This document shows, one piece after another, positions 1 through 12,461 of a stretch of DNA of 64,000 nucleotides. This stretch comes from Myoxocephalus aenaeus (taxonomy: Eukaryota; Chordata; Actinopteri; Perciformes; Cottidae), in assembly GCA_038501785.1 (NCBI GenBank), contig JBAMJR010000151.1, positions 5,132,501-5,196,500 on the forward strand, written 5' to 3'. The notes below the pieces were generated by a model. The model did no database searches, was not told the DNA's origin, and was given only the letters and a program-made list of their open reading frames with translations. Numbering within the stretch: the first letter of the stretch is position 1; the number at the start of each line of letters is the position of its first letter. A program made the position numbers and the translations under genes.

Positions 1-277
1 GAACTTTACAGGTTGGAGGCCGAGTCAAGCTCAAAATGAATTGCCCCCCCCATCTTAAGCCTTTGGCTTGATTTGGTGTCGTAGGTGCGGTGATCCCACG
101 GCAAGACGGTCCCTAGTTGTTTCCCTGCTGTCCGTCGTACTTTAATTCATCCTCTCTGTTTTGTAAACCACTGTCCTCTGTCTACTTAGAATAAGCTATG
201 AACCTCTTGGCGCAGTGCCACCACAATCCATTCAGCTCAGTGAAACCGCACAGCTGCTATGAAAACCCAGAGTCCAC

Positions 278-1378
278 CAGTGTTGTATAAAGTACCCAAA
301 AGCCGTACTTGAGTAAAAGTAAAGATACCTTACTGGAAAATTACTCCAGTAAAAGTAAAAGTCACCTATTAAAATACTACTTGAGTAAAAGTCTTAAAGT
401 ATCTGATATTTTCTGTACTTAAGTATCAAAAGTATTTTTCTGATATAAAATGTACTGAGAATTATGAAGTTTATTCTTTTAAGTGCTGTGGCCACCGTGA
501 CCAAGGACAAGGAGTTGTGTTGATAAAATAACTGGGTTGGCTGTGATCCATCCATATATATTATGTTCAACATAATATATTGTACCTAAGTATACTTTTG
601 CATCTACTATGAATTTATCATAATTCTCCAAAAAGCAATATGACACTATGAAGGAGTTGTAACAGTGTGGTTATAAGTATGCTCATTCCGCCCGGAACAG
701 AAAGAATGAATGAAAAATTTAAGTTAAATTAAAAAAATCAAGTCCGGAAAAATGTTTTATTGTGAAAAATGACCAGATACATCCGTCTGTGGTAACCTCA
801 GACGGAACCTCTTGACACATGTCAATATGTTACGTTACTCTAAAAATGAAACTTAAAAGTCTGTTTCAACTCTGCCGGTGTTCTGGATTAAAACCAAGGC
901 AAAGTATCCTGAGATCGCCAAAAAAGCATGAAAACCTGCTTCCATTTCAACATCCTTTCTTTGTGCAGCGGGTTATAAGTTAAGCAGTAGACTGGACTAA
1001 AGGTTTAGTTAGCAGTAGAGTCAGTAGACTGGACATAACGAACACACGTCAGGTGTCGCACATAAAGGTTTGGGAGCGCTGGACTAGAGGATGTAGAGGG
1101 AAAATGCAGAATATTGTGATTCGCAAAATCTGCTTCGTGGAGTCTGTGTTCCACCACAGTCCCGGATGTGTTTTTTTTTCTTTCTAGAGATAGATTTGAT
1201 TTTGTAGCGAGTAACGAAGGTTTCAGGGGAAATGTATCGGAGTAAAAGTATCAGTTTTCTTTGCAAAATGTAGTGAAGTAAAAGTAAAAGTAAACCGAAA
1301 TATAAATAGTAAAGTAGAGTACATATATCCCAAAAAACTAAAGTACAGTAACGAAGTATTTCTACTTCGTTACTGACA
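278..1378. mobile_element. hAT-like teleost DNA element relic with TACTTGAGTAAAAGT motifs
   Basis: It starts CAGTGTTGTA and then repeats motifs such as TACTTGAGTAAAAGTAAA. The other edge (about 1228-1378) has the matching AGTAAAAGTA repeats and a small palindrome around ACGAAGTATTTCTACTTCGT. This edge structure is typical of a common fish DNA repeat that begins CAGTG. The right terminus has lost its CACTG end and no target duplication is visible, so the boundary is approximate. Confidence 0.6.
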
Positions 1379-2043
1379 TGTGGGTACATATCAGGGTGTG
1401 AATATGTGTGTATGTGTGTGTTGGCTGCACATGACCACAAATCTAGGGCATGTCAAGCTTTCTGGTGCGAATGTGCGTCTCAGTATCAAGTGTTTTTATT
1501 CCTAGATATAATAGCCACTTCTTGAAATATGATGTGCTTACCATGCCAAGTCTTTTTTAAGGATAGCAGGTCATGCTTGTCCTGTAACAGGACTTTACTG
1601 TTACGGTAACTTTCTTAACTGATTAATTATTTAATCTTATTATATCATACCCTTAAAGAAAATTTGAGTTTTCCTGTTTTTTTTTCTTCCGATTTGCATT
1701 TCCCTCATCACACATCTAAAGCAGTTTGGTGAGACGTGATGACTTCCATATCCAATGCTGAATGATCCCCAGCTCTCACAAACTGAAACCATTGGCAGTG
1801 AGCTGGGAAATGGCTGCTAACGCTTTAATGACTTAGTGAGACCTAATTAGTTGAAATGAGAGTGAGGATGAGAGGAGCTCGGGACGTAATCTGTGTCAGT
1901 GTTTGTTGGCGCGCTTGCACAGTAGTCTTTTCAGTCCTACAAGATTGTGTGTGATCTAGTCCTTCACCTGTGTGTCTCTATGTGTCTCTGTTTGTATGGG
2001 TTTTGGGTGCATGTGTGTATAAAGCATGTTTATGTTGTCTTGT

Positions 2044-2046
<3 letters not shown>

Positions 2047-2091
<45 letters not shown>

Positions 2092-2130
2092 CGTGCGCGT
2101 GTGCGTGTGCGTGTGTGTGGGTGTGTGTGC
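2047..2130. repeat. (GT)n microsatellite, degenerate at its 3' end
   Basis: About 20 GT units followed by GC-interrupted GTGCGT units. Confidence 0.97.
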
Positions 2131-2272
2131 ACCAGAGCGTTGTGCAGTCTTTCTCAGCATCACCCAGGCTCTTCATCAGGAAGTGAACCCTCGGTCAAGC
2201 CTCATTTAATCAAGGAAAAAAATTCCATCTCCCATTAACTTAATTAATCCAACACTGGAGAAAGAGCTGAAA

Positions 2273-2274
<2 letters not shown>

Positions 2275-2357
<83 letters not shown>
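2275..2357. repeat. (GT)n microsatellite, about 41 units
   Basis: Pure GT run, the longest tract in the upstream region. Confidence 0.98.
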
Positions 2358-2360
<3 letters not shown>

Positions 2361-2574
2361 TAATGTATGTGTAAGTGAGAAAATTGTGCTTCTAAGCTGT
2401 ATTCATGAAGAGGTTTGTCAAATGGACAGAAGAGGAGAAATTTATATTACATTTATATTACTTTCATGTACAAATTACTTCATGGAAAATACATTTTAAG
2501 TGACTTAATATTCATTCATATTATTTGACAGCTATATGGACCCGGGCTGTAGACGGAAGGGAGAGGTGACGCCT

Positions 2575-3305
2575 TCCCGGCTGCACAGGGTGCCGCCTCC
2601 CTACGGTGTGCCCGGTGTTTCGGTTTATCAAGCGCCCCTGATAACTGCAGACTTACAGCCAAATGTCTCTGTGGTTGTTGTAGTTGCGACAGCTGTTGAA
2701 AATAGAAAGAGAACACGTCACTGTCCTCGTGAATGCCGCATTGTTTAGTTTTTCATTACAGTGTCAAAACCTCATATATGATCTATGGTCAACACAAATA
2801 GGCGGCTTTTTGAAATCTGTGAATTCAAAACGTCATTGTAGCGCTGCTAATCCATGAGAAAGATGTTTGTGATTTTGTAATAAGGTGACAACATGAATGG
2901 ATAATTTTGTAACTTATCCATGTTAAACTTTTCTAAACGCTTTGTGTCAATTATTTGTTAATTTTACTCCTTGAGTGTGCCCTCTATGTCATACATATTG
3001 TATTACATTCTAATTAACTCAATTATTTCACCTCTCTGTGTTCTTGGTTGGTTTCAGCGTCTCAAACATTGAATCCGTTGTATCCGGTATTTTGACGGTA
3101 GACGGTATATGAGGAGGTTTTTACACTATAATGCAAAACTAAACAATGTGGCATTCACAAGGACAGCTACGTGTTCTTTTTCTATTTTCAACAGCTGTCA
3201 TAACTACGACAACCACAGACACATTTGGCTGAAAGTCGCCAGTTATCAGGGTCGCTTCATAAACCAAAAGCACCGACACAGCGACCACGGCGGCCCGTCT
3301 CATTT
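2575..3305. repeat. large inverted repeat (foldback), arms of about 220 bases
   Basis: The arm at about 2575-2797 is the imperfect reverse complement of 3083-3305. Shared stretches include CAGCTGTTGAAAATAGAAA, GAATGCCGCATTGTTTAG (CA in place of CG in the other arm), and CTGATAACTG followed by CAGCCAAATGT. By eye the arms are around 80-85% identical, with a spacer of about 285 AT-rich bases. No transposase is visible. It could be a foldback element or an old inverted duplication. Confidence 0.8.
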
Positions 3306-4440
3306 TCCATAATCAGTGTAGAATTACAATCACATCACAGCACAAGCCTTTCCTCTCTTTTCTGTGGACATCCGAACCTTACAAAATCTGGTTAATCACT
3401 TTTAAACACTGATTGTCTCGCGATAGCAATGTGCTTTCCAACGCTGAGACAAGAGTGTATGGATGAATTGAATAATATAATGATGTCTAACTAAATATGT
3501 AGAATTTAAATACTTTGAATTAAAAATGTCAAGTTAAGGACCTGAATCCATCAACAACAGTTATAAATATCCATATACATTTGGTTTTCAGTTGAAAAAA
3601 AAGTGGTTTGGGGGTTCAGTAACTCTTATTTGTTGTCTTTTCTCAAAGACATAAACCTCCACTTTCACACAGACTAATTTCATCTGACAAAGGGTGACTG
3701 TTGACCAAAACATCTCTGCTTTCACTGTCATTGTAAATGTGTTCAGTTGAATTCTGACTCACCATGTTTGTTTGTAGAGGTGGCCAGACAATAAGAATAC
3801 GCATGTGATGTTTTATCACAATTTGTTCTTACTGTACTGATAATGAATACTATGTGGAGTCTACTGGAAGTATAGTGCATCCTAGAGCTACTATTGACCC
3901 TTACATTTCATGGTTTTACCTTATCCGTCTAATGCCATCCAGCCTGCCATCTATAATTAACTACCGACGTCTTAGTAATGTTTTGAAGTTTTCAGTTATT
4001 TTTTATCTCCTATCGCCAATTCCCTCTCGATCTTTCCTTTTTTTCATTAATTCTATTTTCTCTTAAGATCTTTCACTATTTCCTTCTACCCATATCGTTC
4101 TTCAAAGAACTGAATGTAAAAAATGTGGGTGAAAAAACACAGAAACAATATCAAGTGTTTACGTTAGAAACAGAAATATAAAGAAAAGAGAAACTGCAGG
4201 TAGTGTTTTAAAACATACTCAGCTAGACCATAAATGCATGCATTCATTTACAAATCATTTGCAACTTCCTTTTCAAACTTGTGTTTTGTAAGATTTAGCA
4301 TGGTGAAATGACTGTGGTTAAACAACAACAACATCTTCTTTCAGTGCAGTTTATATAGCACTCTGCTCATCTCACACCAGCTCATCAACCTCTCACTCCA
4401 GGACTTCCCCTCTCTCTCACAGACTTTAATGTCCTGCTGC
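3306..4440. other. AT-rich non-coding stretch
   Basis: No exon, RNA gene or clear repeat seen. Confidence 0.5.
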
Positions 4441-5055
4441 TGACATACAAATCCCGTCAATACCGGGCAGCTGCTCGACTGGTCTTCAACCTCCCGAAAT
4501 TCACCCACACTACCCCGCTCCTCCGCACACTCCACTGGCTACCGGTGGTCGCCCGCATCCGCTTCAAAACATTGGTACTTACGTATCGTGCCACGAACAG
4601 ATCGGGTCCTATCTATATACAGGACATGGTAACACCGTACACCCCAGCTCGGGCACTCCGCTCGGCTTCTGCTAAACGACTTGTAGCTCCGTCACTACGA
4701 GCTAAACACTCAACAAAGTCACGACTGTTTGCTGTCCTGGCTCCTCATTGGTGGAATGAGCTCCCCATTGACATCAGGACAGCAGAAAGTCTCTACATCT
4801 TCCGCCGAAAACTAAAAACGCATCTCTTTCGACTACACCTTGAATAAGGAAGGTAGCACTGTACTAGCACTCTAGTAGCACTTGATGTCTCTTATTTATA
4901 GCACTTTGTAATTTTCGAAATTTAACTCTAGCGAAGAAACTGCACTTTATTGATTATTGATTGTTGTTTTTCTGAGTTTGTACTCATGATTGAATGCACT
5001 ATTGTAAGTCGCTTTGGATAAAAGCGTCAGCTAAATGACATGTAATGTAATGTAC
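4440..5055 (+). mobile_element. L2-like LINE, 3' end of reverse transcriptase ORF and tail
   Basis: The frame from about 4463 encodes AARLVFNLPK and LLRTLHWLPVVARI, then APHWWNELPIDIR and KTHLFRLHLE with a stop at 4844-4846. This is the typical C-terminus of fish L2/CR1-group reverse transcriptase proteins. The 3' UTR ends GTCGCTTTGGATAAAAGCG and an ATGTAATGTAATGTA tail, a hallmark of L2 insertions. The copy is 5'-truncated, as usual for LINEs. Confidence 0.85.
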
Positions 5056-5604
5056 CGCTGCACCCAATTCATTTTCAGAGCTCCTCCTCCTCCTCTTCTG
5101 AGTCTGGCCTCTTCTCTTTCCCTAAAACACCCTGCCTCCGTAAGGCACTACCTCTATCCATCTGTGCGAGCAACACTATTGATTCTATTGAAGTTATGCT
5201 ATAAAATAACAAATTGCCAAACGCTGAAATTGAAAAAGTATACAAAAATAGTCAAACATGACAAATGACGACAGATGTGTGAATAGTTGGATTGACAAAG
5301 AAGAATAGGGCAATATCTAATTCATAGTGTAGCTGTCATTGTGTTTACAAGGCAATCAAATGGCTCGAGAGGTTTGCAGAGAGGCTCTGTATATGTTTCC
5401 ACTTTAATCGACAACAATCAGTCCAGGGCTAGAATGTTGTTGATCATTCATGACCATGCCATTAATCCTCTTCAGCCCAGGTATTAGATGCCCCAGAGCA
5501 ATGTGAATATTTTCTTTAATTTTTTACCCAGCAGACCTTAAACATAAGAAGTCTCACTTCACCCCCAGATTCAATTACCACTGAAATGCCCAGTGTATCA
5601 TTTA

Positions 5605-6760
5605 TACCAATTTCTACACTTATAGCTAGTTCTGAGCTCCCATTTATAGCTAAGGTTTTCAAAAGATGTTCGAGCAGATCACATGCAAACAATATCTCTA
5701 AGAAATTCCAATGTACTTAAGGTCTTAAATGACTTATTGGTGTCAGCTAATGTTGGCCATGAATCCATTCTCCTCCTGGATCTGAGCGCACTGCTCTGCA
5801 GTGGTGTAGGTCCTACCTAAAAAGACATGCGTTTGTTTGGTATTGCTGATTCCAGACAGGCTGCAAAAGGTGTTCACTGTGAGTTGCCTCAAGTTACAGT
5901 GCTGGGTCCAGTACTCTTTTCCACATACATGGCCAATTTATACCTAGATATACTATCAGTTTCCATTGTTATGCTGATGACACTCAGATCGACAGCTGTG
6001 ACCCTGTCTGCTAAACTACCTTCATGACAACCTCAAGTGGATGTCACACAATGTCCTGCTGGTAAATGCTTAAACGAGAGAACATATTGGTCAATATGGT
6101 GCAAACACCCAAACATCTGGTTCACTGTTCTATTCTATAACTCAGCATTGCCAAAATATTGGTGTGATTTTTTTCTTATCCAAATCTCAGTTAATCCAAA
6201 CATGTAAAATCAATAGTTAAATCCTGCTTTCATCATCAGAAACATTTCAAGGATTAGACCATTTGTAAAACATTCCTCTCCTGAAACATGATCTTATTTC
6301 ACCGATCCTGGCTACCCATGCTTTTAGAATTGATTTCAAGATGTTTTTGATAACTTGCAAATCCTTGAGAGTTATTTATCAGATCTCGTATTGCCCTGTA
6401 TCCCTTCCCGCACCCTGATATCCTCTGTTGCGTCGTTTCTTTCTCAATGTCAAAATTCATAAAGGCAATATAGCCTTTGCAGTCAGTGCATTTAAACCAA
6501 GTAATCAAATGCCTGAGGAGATCAGGGCTGCGAACTGTCTTGTCTTTTAAAAAGCTTATTTTTTAATAATTGCATTCCTTTTTTGTCTTCTGACGTTTTA
6601 ATTAGTTTTACTCAATATGCAGTAAAACTAATTTTTGTTTTTTTGTTTGTTCCATTCACTTTGTGTTTTAAAGCACTTTGTTTTATTGTAACAGTGCTAT
6701 GTAAATGTTTTTTTGTATGCCCAAAAAAATGTTTGAACAAAATACTTTGTTAAACTTAAC
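5605..6760 (+). mobile_element. decayed LINE reverse transcriptase fragment
   Basis: Broken + strand frames spell reverse transcriptase pieces: ILLLDLSA near 5770, then VTVLGPVLF followed by YADD-like coding with shifts near 5895-5985, then an ILATHAFRIDFKMF piece near 6305-6345 resembling the LHWLP-FRIDFK block. The 3' tail has GTGCTATGTAAATG. Frameshifts and stops make it a pseudogene. It ends just upstream of the first igdcc4 exon seen here. Confidence 0.72.
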
Positions 6761-6824
6761 TTAACCTACATGACTGCAGGTGCTGAGCATGGTTAACAAA
6801 CTTTTCTTTCTTTGTCCCTCACAG

Positions 6825-7139
6825 CAAAGCCTGTTTCGGTGGAGCTGAGCTGCGGGGCTGGGCCCAGCCATGTAGTGTTGGAGTCAGGTTTGCCCCTGCT
6901 GCTGGACTGCAACCTTGGGGCCAGCGAGGCACCTTTCAATATCACCTGGCTTCAGGATGGCCAGCCTCTGCCTTTGGAGGGGGGTGAATTCCTGCAGTAT
7001 TTGGCCAACGGATCCCTCCTCCTGCTGCCGACCTCGAGGGATGGCCAGCCTCCCCGTGGCGTGGATGGGGGCTACCGCTGTGTGAGTGCTGGTGCCCTTG
7101 GAGCCCTGACCAGCCGGACTGTAAATGTTCTCCTAGCAA
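6825..7139 (+). CDS. igdcc4: igdcc4 exon 1 of this window: Ig domain 1
   Basis: Follows a pyrimidine-rich acceptor ending CACAG and starts in phase 1, so a coding exon must lie upstream. It encodes a whole Ig fold: the conserved cysteines are in LLLDCN and GYRCVS, with the core tryptophan in NITWLQD. Donor A|GTAGGT (phase 1) was chosen over the nearby GGTATC because only it keeps frame with the next exon. NIT and NGS are possible N-glycosylation sites. Confidence 0.93.
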
Positions 7140-7979
7140 GTAGGTATCCAGCAGATACATTTGCAAGTCCTGCATTTTATATTGATTGGCGAGAATGAAT
7201 GAAAACCAAACCGTGCATGCTCCAAGTGTAAGGCCCTGATTTAGTGCAAAATTATGTAGTATACGTTTTTTTTTCTTCTGTCGCATTGATAAATTGGGGA
7301 TTTGTCCAGCGTGTGTCCAGCCTTTCACCCAAAGCATGCAGTGATAGGTTCCAATCCCCAAGTGTAGAAAGTTCATGGATAAATAGATGAATAGTTTAAC
7401 GATCTCTCATTGGCATTGGATCAGAACTGAAACTATTAGTAAATTAATCAATTAGTTGACCAAAATAAATCTTATTCACAACACTTCTGATAGTATATCT
7501 ATATAATTAAAGCTATTTTTATAAAGTGAAAATGTCCCAAATCTCCTGGTTCCAACTTTTAACCATTTGATATGATGCTTTTTTCTTTCTTTTATGATTG
7601 TAAATTGCATATCTTTATTTTTTTATTTTTTTACTCTTGGTTGGGCAAAAGAAGACATTTTGAGATGTCTTTTTATTTTATTGAAAGTAATCCCAAAATG
7701 GGAGTTTTGCTCATGAGTTTAGATTACAGCATGAAACAAAGACGAGGGATAAGAGAGAAAGTAGCTAATATTATGAAGGTACTCCTTCCTAAAACATTTG
7801 ATCATATCGTATGAAAATGCTGTATACTACGGCAACATTATTGCCATGTATTATTTTGTCGGTACGTGTCGAGGCAGTCAAAATGCTTGAAATTGCTAGA
7901 AGAGGTAGGTTGCAGTGTCACTGATGTTATGAAAAAAACATTTGTTTGATTCATTCATCCATTTAATGCATTCCGTTGG

Positions 7980-8062
<83 letters not shown>

Positions 8063-10226
8063 TGTGATTGGAATTTCCTTGCATGGGTGGAGATGAACTT
8101 GGTTCTCCTTCGCCTCAGATGGGAGACTTATCCTCCAGCGCTAACAAGTGTCCTGGGTACAGGTATACTTTTAATCAACATTCACAGAGCAAAGGAGGAA
8201 ATGTGGGTGGAAATGAACAAGAAGATACGGGTGTGAGGGGCGAGAGCACAGGCTGTATGGCCCCTCCAAAGAGGCCTCTTTTTCGCTCCCTCTTAAGTGG
8301 CAGTCTTTATTTAGTCATTAGCTTTGTGTAAAATGAGACAGTATCCTTTGTGGATGCCCCTGCTTTTGTTAGCTGTCACATGCCTATTTATGAGGATCTC
8401 TTGTTTGAGGGACAATAAGGATAAGGAGGGAGAAGGGGGGTGTGGGATGAATGGGGAAAAGGCGGAAAAGGCTGAAGAGAGTTTGCGGTGATGGTGAAAG
8501 GAAAGGCTGAAGAGACCATTAAGAATGACCTTCAGTTTGCATGTGTGTATACGCGCATAGACGTGTGCATGGCTTTTGAATTAGATCAGTGATGAGAGCC
8601 TATGAGATAGATGTGACCCGTGTGCAAGGGGTCGAGGCCGAACCGCCTCAACATTGACATTGAACGGACGTTCTCATTTCCTACTGCCCCTCCGCCTGCA
8701 AAACGTAGCAGAGATCACATCTATGAAAACACATTACGAAACCCACCTAGTCCTCGCCGCAGTATATGAAGCATGTGGCCTTGCCAGAAACATGTGAATG
8801 TGTGGCAAAGGGAGAGACGCAGTGAAAGAGACCGGCTCAGTCTCTAGATGGGGATGAACAGTATTTCATTCTCTTAACTCAGTCTTCTCTCTACAATATG
8901 CCAGAGGCGGCATACAGTTTGCACATTACATTTTCCAAACGCATCCGTTGATAAATGATGATGCAGGGGAAAGAAAAGCCGCTTTTAATGTTAATTAGAC
9001 CATTTCTCATTATGAGACTGCTGAGGTGAATGTCAATATTCCCTAATTCATACCAGCTTTTGCAACTCATTACAGTCAAATAGATGATGTCATAATCATA
9101 AAAAGTGTGTTCTCTCCTCCATACAAAGAAGCTATGTGTACTTAACGCATTTAGGTTTTTTGCTCTTTCTTTACAAAGGGCATTGTAGAACATTTTATTT
9201 TTTATTTCAAGCGGCAGAGAGTAATTATTTGCGCACGGTTTTTGTGCACGCATCTTTGGGTTTTCATTCTTTTCCCATCTCACATGATTTTATTAAATTT
9301 TGAGGCAGCCTTATATTAATGCATACAATCTTCATTGGACTCAAAATGTCCAACTCTATTCAGCCATGCCGACATGAATGCCAAAACTGTTAGAATTGAG
9401 CACCTTTATAAATAAAAAAAGGGCAGTGTACTGTAAATGGGAAATAAATATTTCATAGCGCAATTTCCTATTTCCTATTTGCTATTATGAATATCTGTTG
9501 AGGCTAGGGGTATGCTCACTGGGTTCTCACACTGTTAGTCAGCCTGAAAGTTGGGTAGCAAAGAGGTTACGCTGAAATTATCTGCTTGCACAAGGGGAGG
9601 GTAAAAACGCTGCAATCTGATAGCTGTGGGGCCAAAGAGTGAGGCATAGATAGAGGAAGGGTAGAAGAGGGAGAAGCAATGAAAACAGACAAATGAGAGG
9701 GAGCAAAGAAAGGAAAGATGGGGAGATGTTTATGTCGTGCATTGATGGGTTACACACTTTTCATAGAGCAGTGCCTATAAGGAGCTGCCTGCAAATATAT
9801 ATATTTTTTAGAAATACCTTGTTGCTAGGAAACAATTGGACATATTGGCCCTGTGGCTTGATATGTCACCTTTTGTTGAGAATGTTACCCTGAAAAACGA
9901 CAAGGTGCCGGGCTGCACTGTCATGCAATGTCATAGAGGCCTAGAAGACTAATATGATTATGCTTGACAGAGTGGAGTTGGAAGAAGTCAGTTGCCATTG
10001 TTCCATCACAGCATGAGCAAAGCGTCTTTTTCCAACACCGTCCGCCTCCTTTGCTTTAAAGTGTGATCATGGGCACTCTCACTTATCAGCTGTCGTTCAC
10101 CGCTCACATATAGACCCCACCCCCCAACAATTGTGCACATCACTAGTAGTCGATGTACAAGCATCAAGGCCCACACTAGAGTAAATACTGAGGTCAAGTA
10201 GCTCGGCACACATGAACCAAAGTTTA

Positions 10227-10311
<85 letters not shown>

Positions 10312-12385
10312 CCTGGCACCCTGTTTAAGAACTCTCTGGCAGTGTTACAGGCGGTGTGATAACATGAGGCCATCGTTCTGTGTAACGGTAAGAGGTGGCA
10401 GGGGTTAATCATCAACTCTTGCAAAGCTTACTATGCAAAATCATTGCAAGTTTTTCTGAAAGGAATCACATGCTTCCTGCTACTATGGCCAGCCTCAGTG
10501 TACTCATTGGAAAACGTTGTTCCCTCCGTGCGGTAGGAAAACACAGATGGTCAGTTTGTTGCCATGACTAACAGTTGGTGTGACCGGGGTTACGGTAATC
10601 ACGTATATAGTGCACCCTTTGTCTCCACGAGCTTGCAGTGGTTTGGAGGAAATCGTGTACGAAAAATTAGGGTTGCTTGAAATCTTGATGAATCCATGTG
10701 ATTGACTGCAAGTTTGAAAACACCCATAAACCAAAACAAGTTTGTCAGCTCGTGTCAGGCTCTGCGTGCAGTCCTTTAAAGGAACAGTGTGTAATATTTA
10801 GTGGTATCCAGTGGTGTGTTGCAGATTGCAACCAACTAAATACTCATCTGCTCACCCCTCCCTTTTCAAGCGTATTGGGGAACTACGGTGGCAACCAGGA
10901 GCTACTCCTATCAATACTCTGTTATTCTACATGGCTGCAACAGTTATGTTCACAACAGCAAAGTCACTATGTAATGTATTGCTAGATACAGTGAATACAG
11001 CTCGATGAAATTCACTGAGTGCCCTCGGATGATGTTCCTGATATGACGGAGTTTGGTTTTCTGACGTATCTGGGGTTTCCACAACATGTACAAAGCAGCA
11101 ATAGTTACAATTTGCGCACGTATGGTGGTCCCTTTAGTGGCTGACTGCAAAGAGATGCGTTGCTACAGGCACGTTTCTAGCCCAAATCAGCCCATTATGA
11201 TCTTAACTTTTAGTGTATAAATGAAGAGCATTCTGTTGCCAAAAGAAACACTTTCAGAATCAGTTGGATTCAGTGCAGCACAGTCTGTACCTAACAATAA
11301 TAATAATTGATATTGGGAATGACATGTTACCCTTCAGTAAGATCTAATCTGTTGTGGAAAGATATTGTAAAGAAGCTGTGAAATTTGTTCACACTTAATC
11401 CATTGGGTAATGCAACAGGGACATGATTGAATCAGCTTTGTCCTTCCTGCAAGGTATATCTCTAACTGTAACACTGCTGGGTAATCTAATATGTTTTCAG
11501 GCTCGGGTCGGAATCATTTCTGTGAATAGCTTCACATGGAGAACATGTGTTTCAGAACTTGATAAAGAAACCAGAAAGAATTACAGTTTTTTTCTTAAGA
11601 TGTAGTTTTTTTTACTAAACACAAAATGTATGTGACATGGTGATTTCTTATCTTTTACAGTATGTTGCTAATTTTCTCATTACTACATATATACTGTACT
11701 TCTACTAACCTACTTAGTTTCTCCCTCTGCTACCTTCCTGCTTTTTTCTTGCTTTCGGTTCTCTGTGTTCTTTCTCTGCGCTCTTTCTCTTGGCTCTCCT
11801 TTGATCCACCCCCCACTCTCTACTCATCAGTCAGAGCTACAGGCAAAGTAGCTGGGACATGAAACCAGTTTTGTTCTTTTCTCCAACAGTCTGTTGGGGT
11901 CAGAGGTTAGAGGCCCTCAGACAGTGCTCTTTGCTGCCCCCTGGTGCTTGCTATAATCTATAGGAGGAAGCTTTCCCCATGTGTGTATGTGTTGAGGCTG
12001 TGGAAATTGGAGCCCTGCCAAGACTCCACCTGGAGAGAGAAATAATCTAGCCAAGCTTGATTAAACCTACATTTTTTTTCTCCTAATCGGGACATTCAGG
12101 TGTATAAGAACAAGTATTTAATTAAATTACACAATTTAATACAGTGCTTTTTAAAATCCATAAAATGGCCTGAAAACAATATTCACTATGGACAGATGCT
12201 GAACTTCATTCAGCTGTTTTTGAATGAGTAAACTATTTGAAATAACTGGTTGGATAATTGGATAATTGTCATTTATTGTGTTTTTTAAGGCTTGAACCTA
12301 TAACAAGTGTATCAAATCCCTTTCCTCCGTGACCAGCTATATTTGTTATGCTATTTTGTTATTTGTAATGTGTACACATTTGACT

Positions 12386-12461
<76 letters not shown>

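Larger units (their letters stand above)
1379..2574. other. non-coding flank with two GT microsatellites
   Basis: No exon is recognisable. Short frames here are translations of the GT tracts. Confidence 0.6.

Noticed and set aside
1947..2238. Overlapping open frames rich in Val/Cys
   Set aside because: They are translations of the GT microsatellite, as are similar frames at the other CA/GT tracts.
2536..2748. 70-codon open frame starting near a GC-rich patch, considered as the igdcc4 first exon
   Set aside because: It lies in an arm of the inverted repeat, has no signal-peptide pattern, and shows no fitting phase 1 donor.
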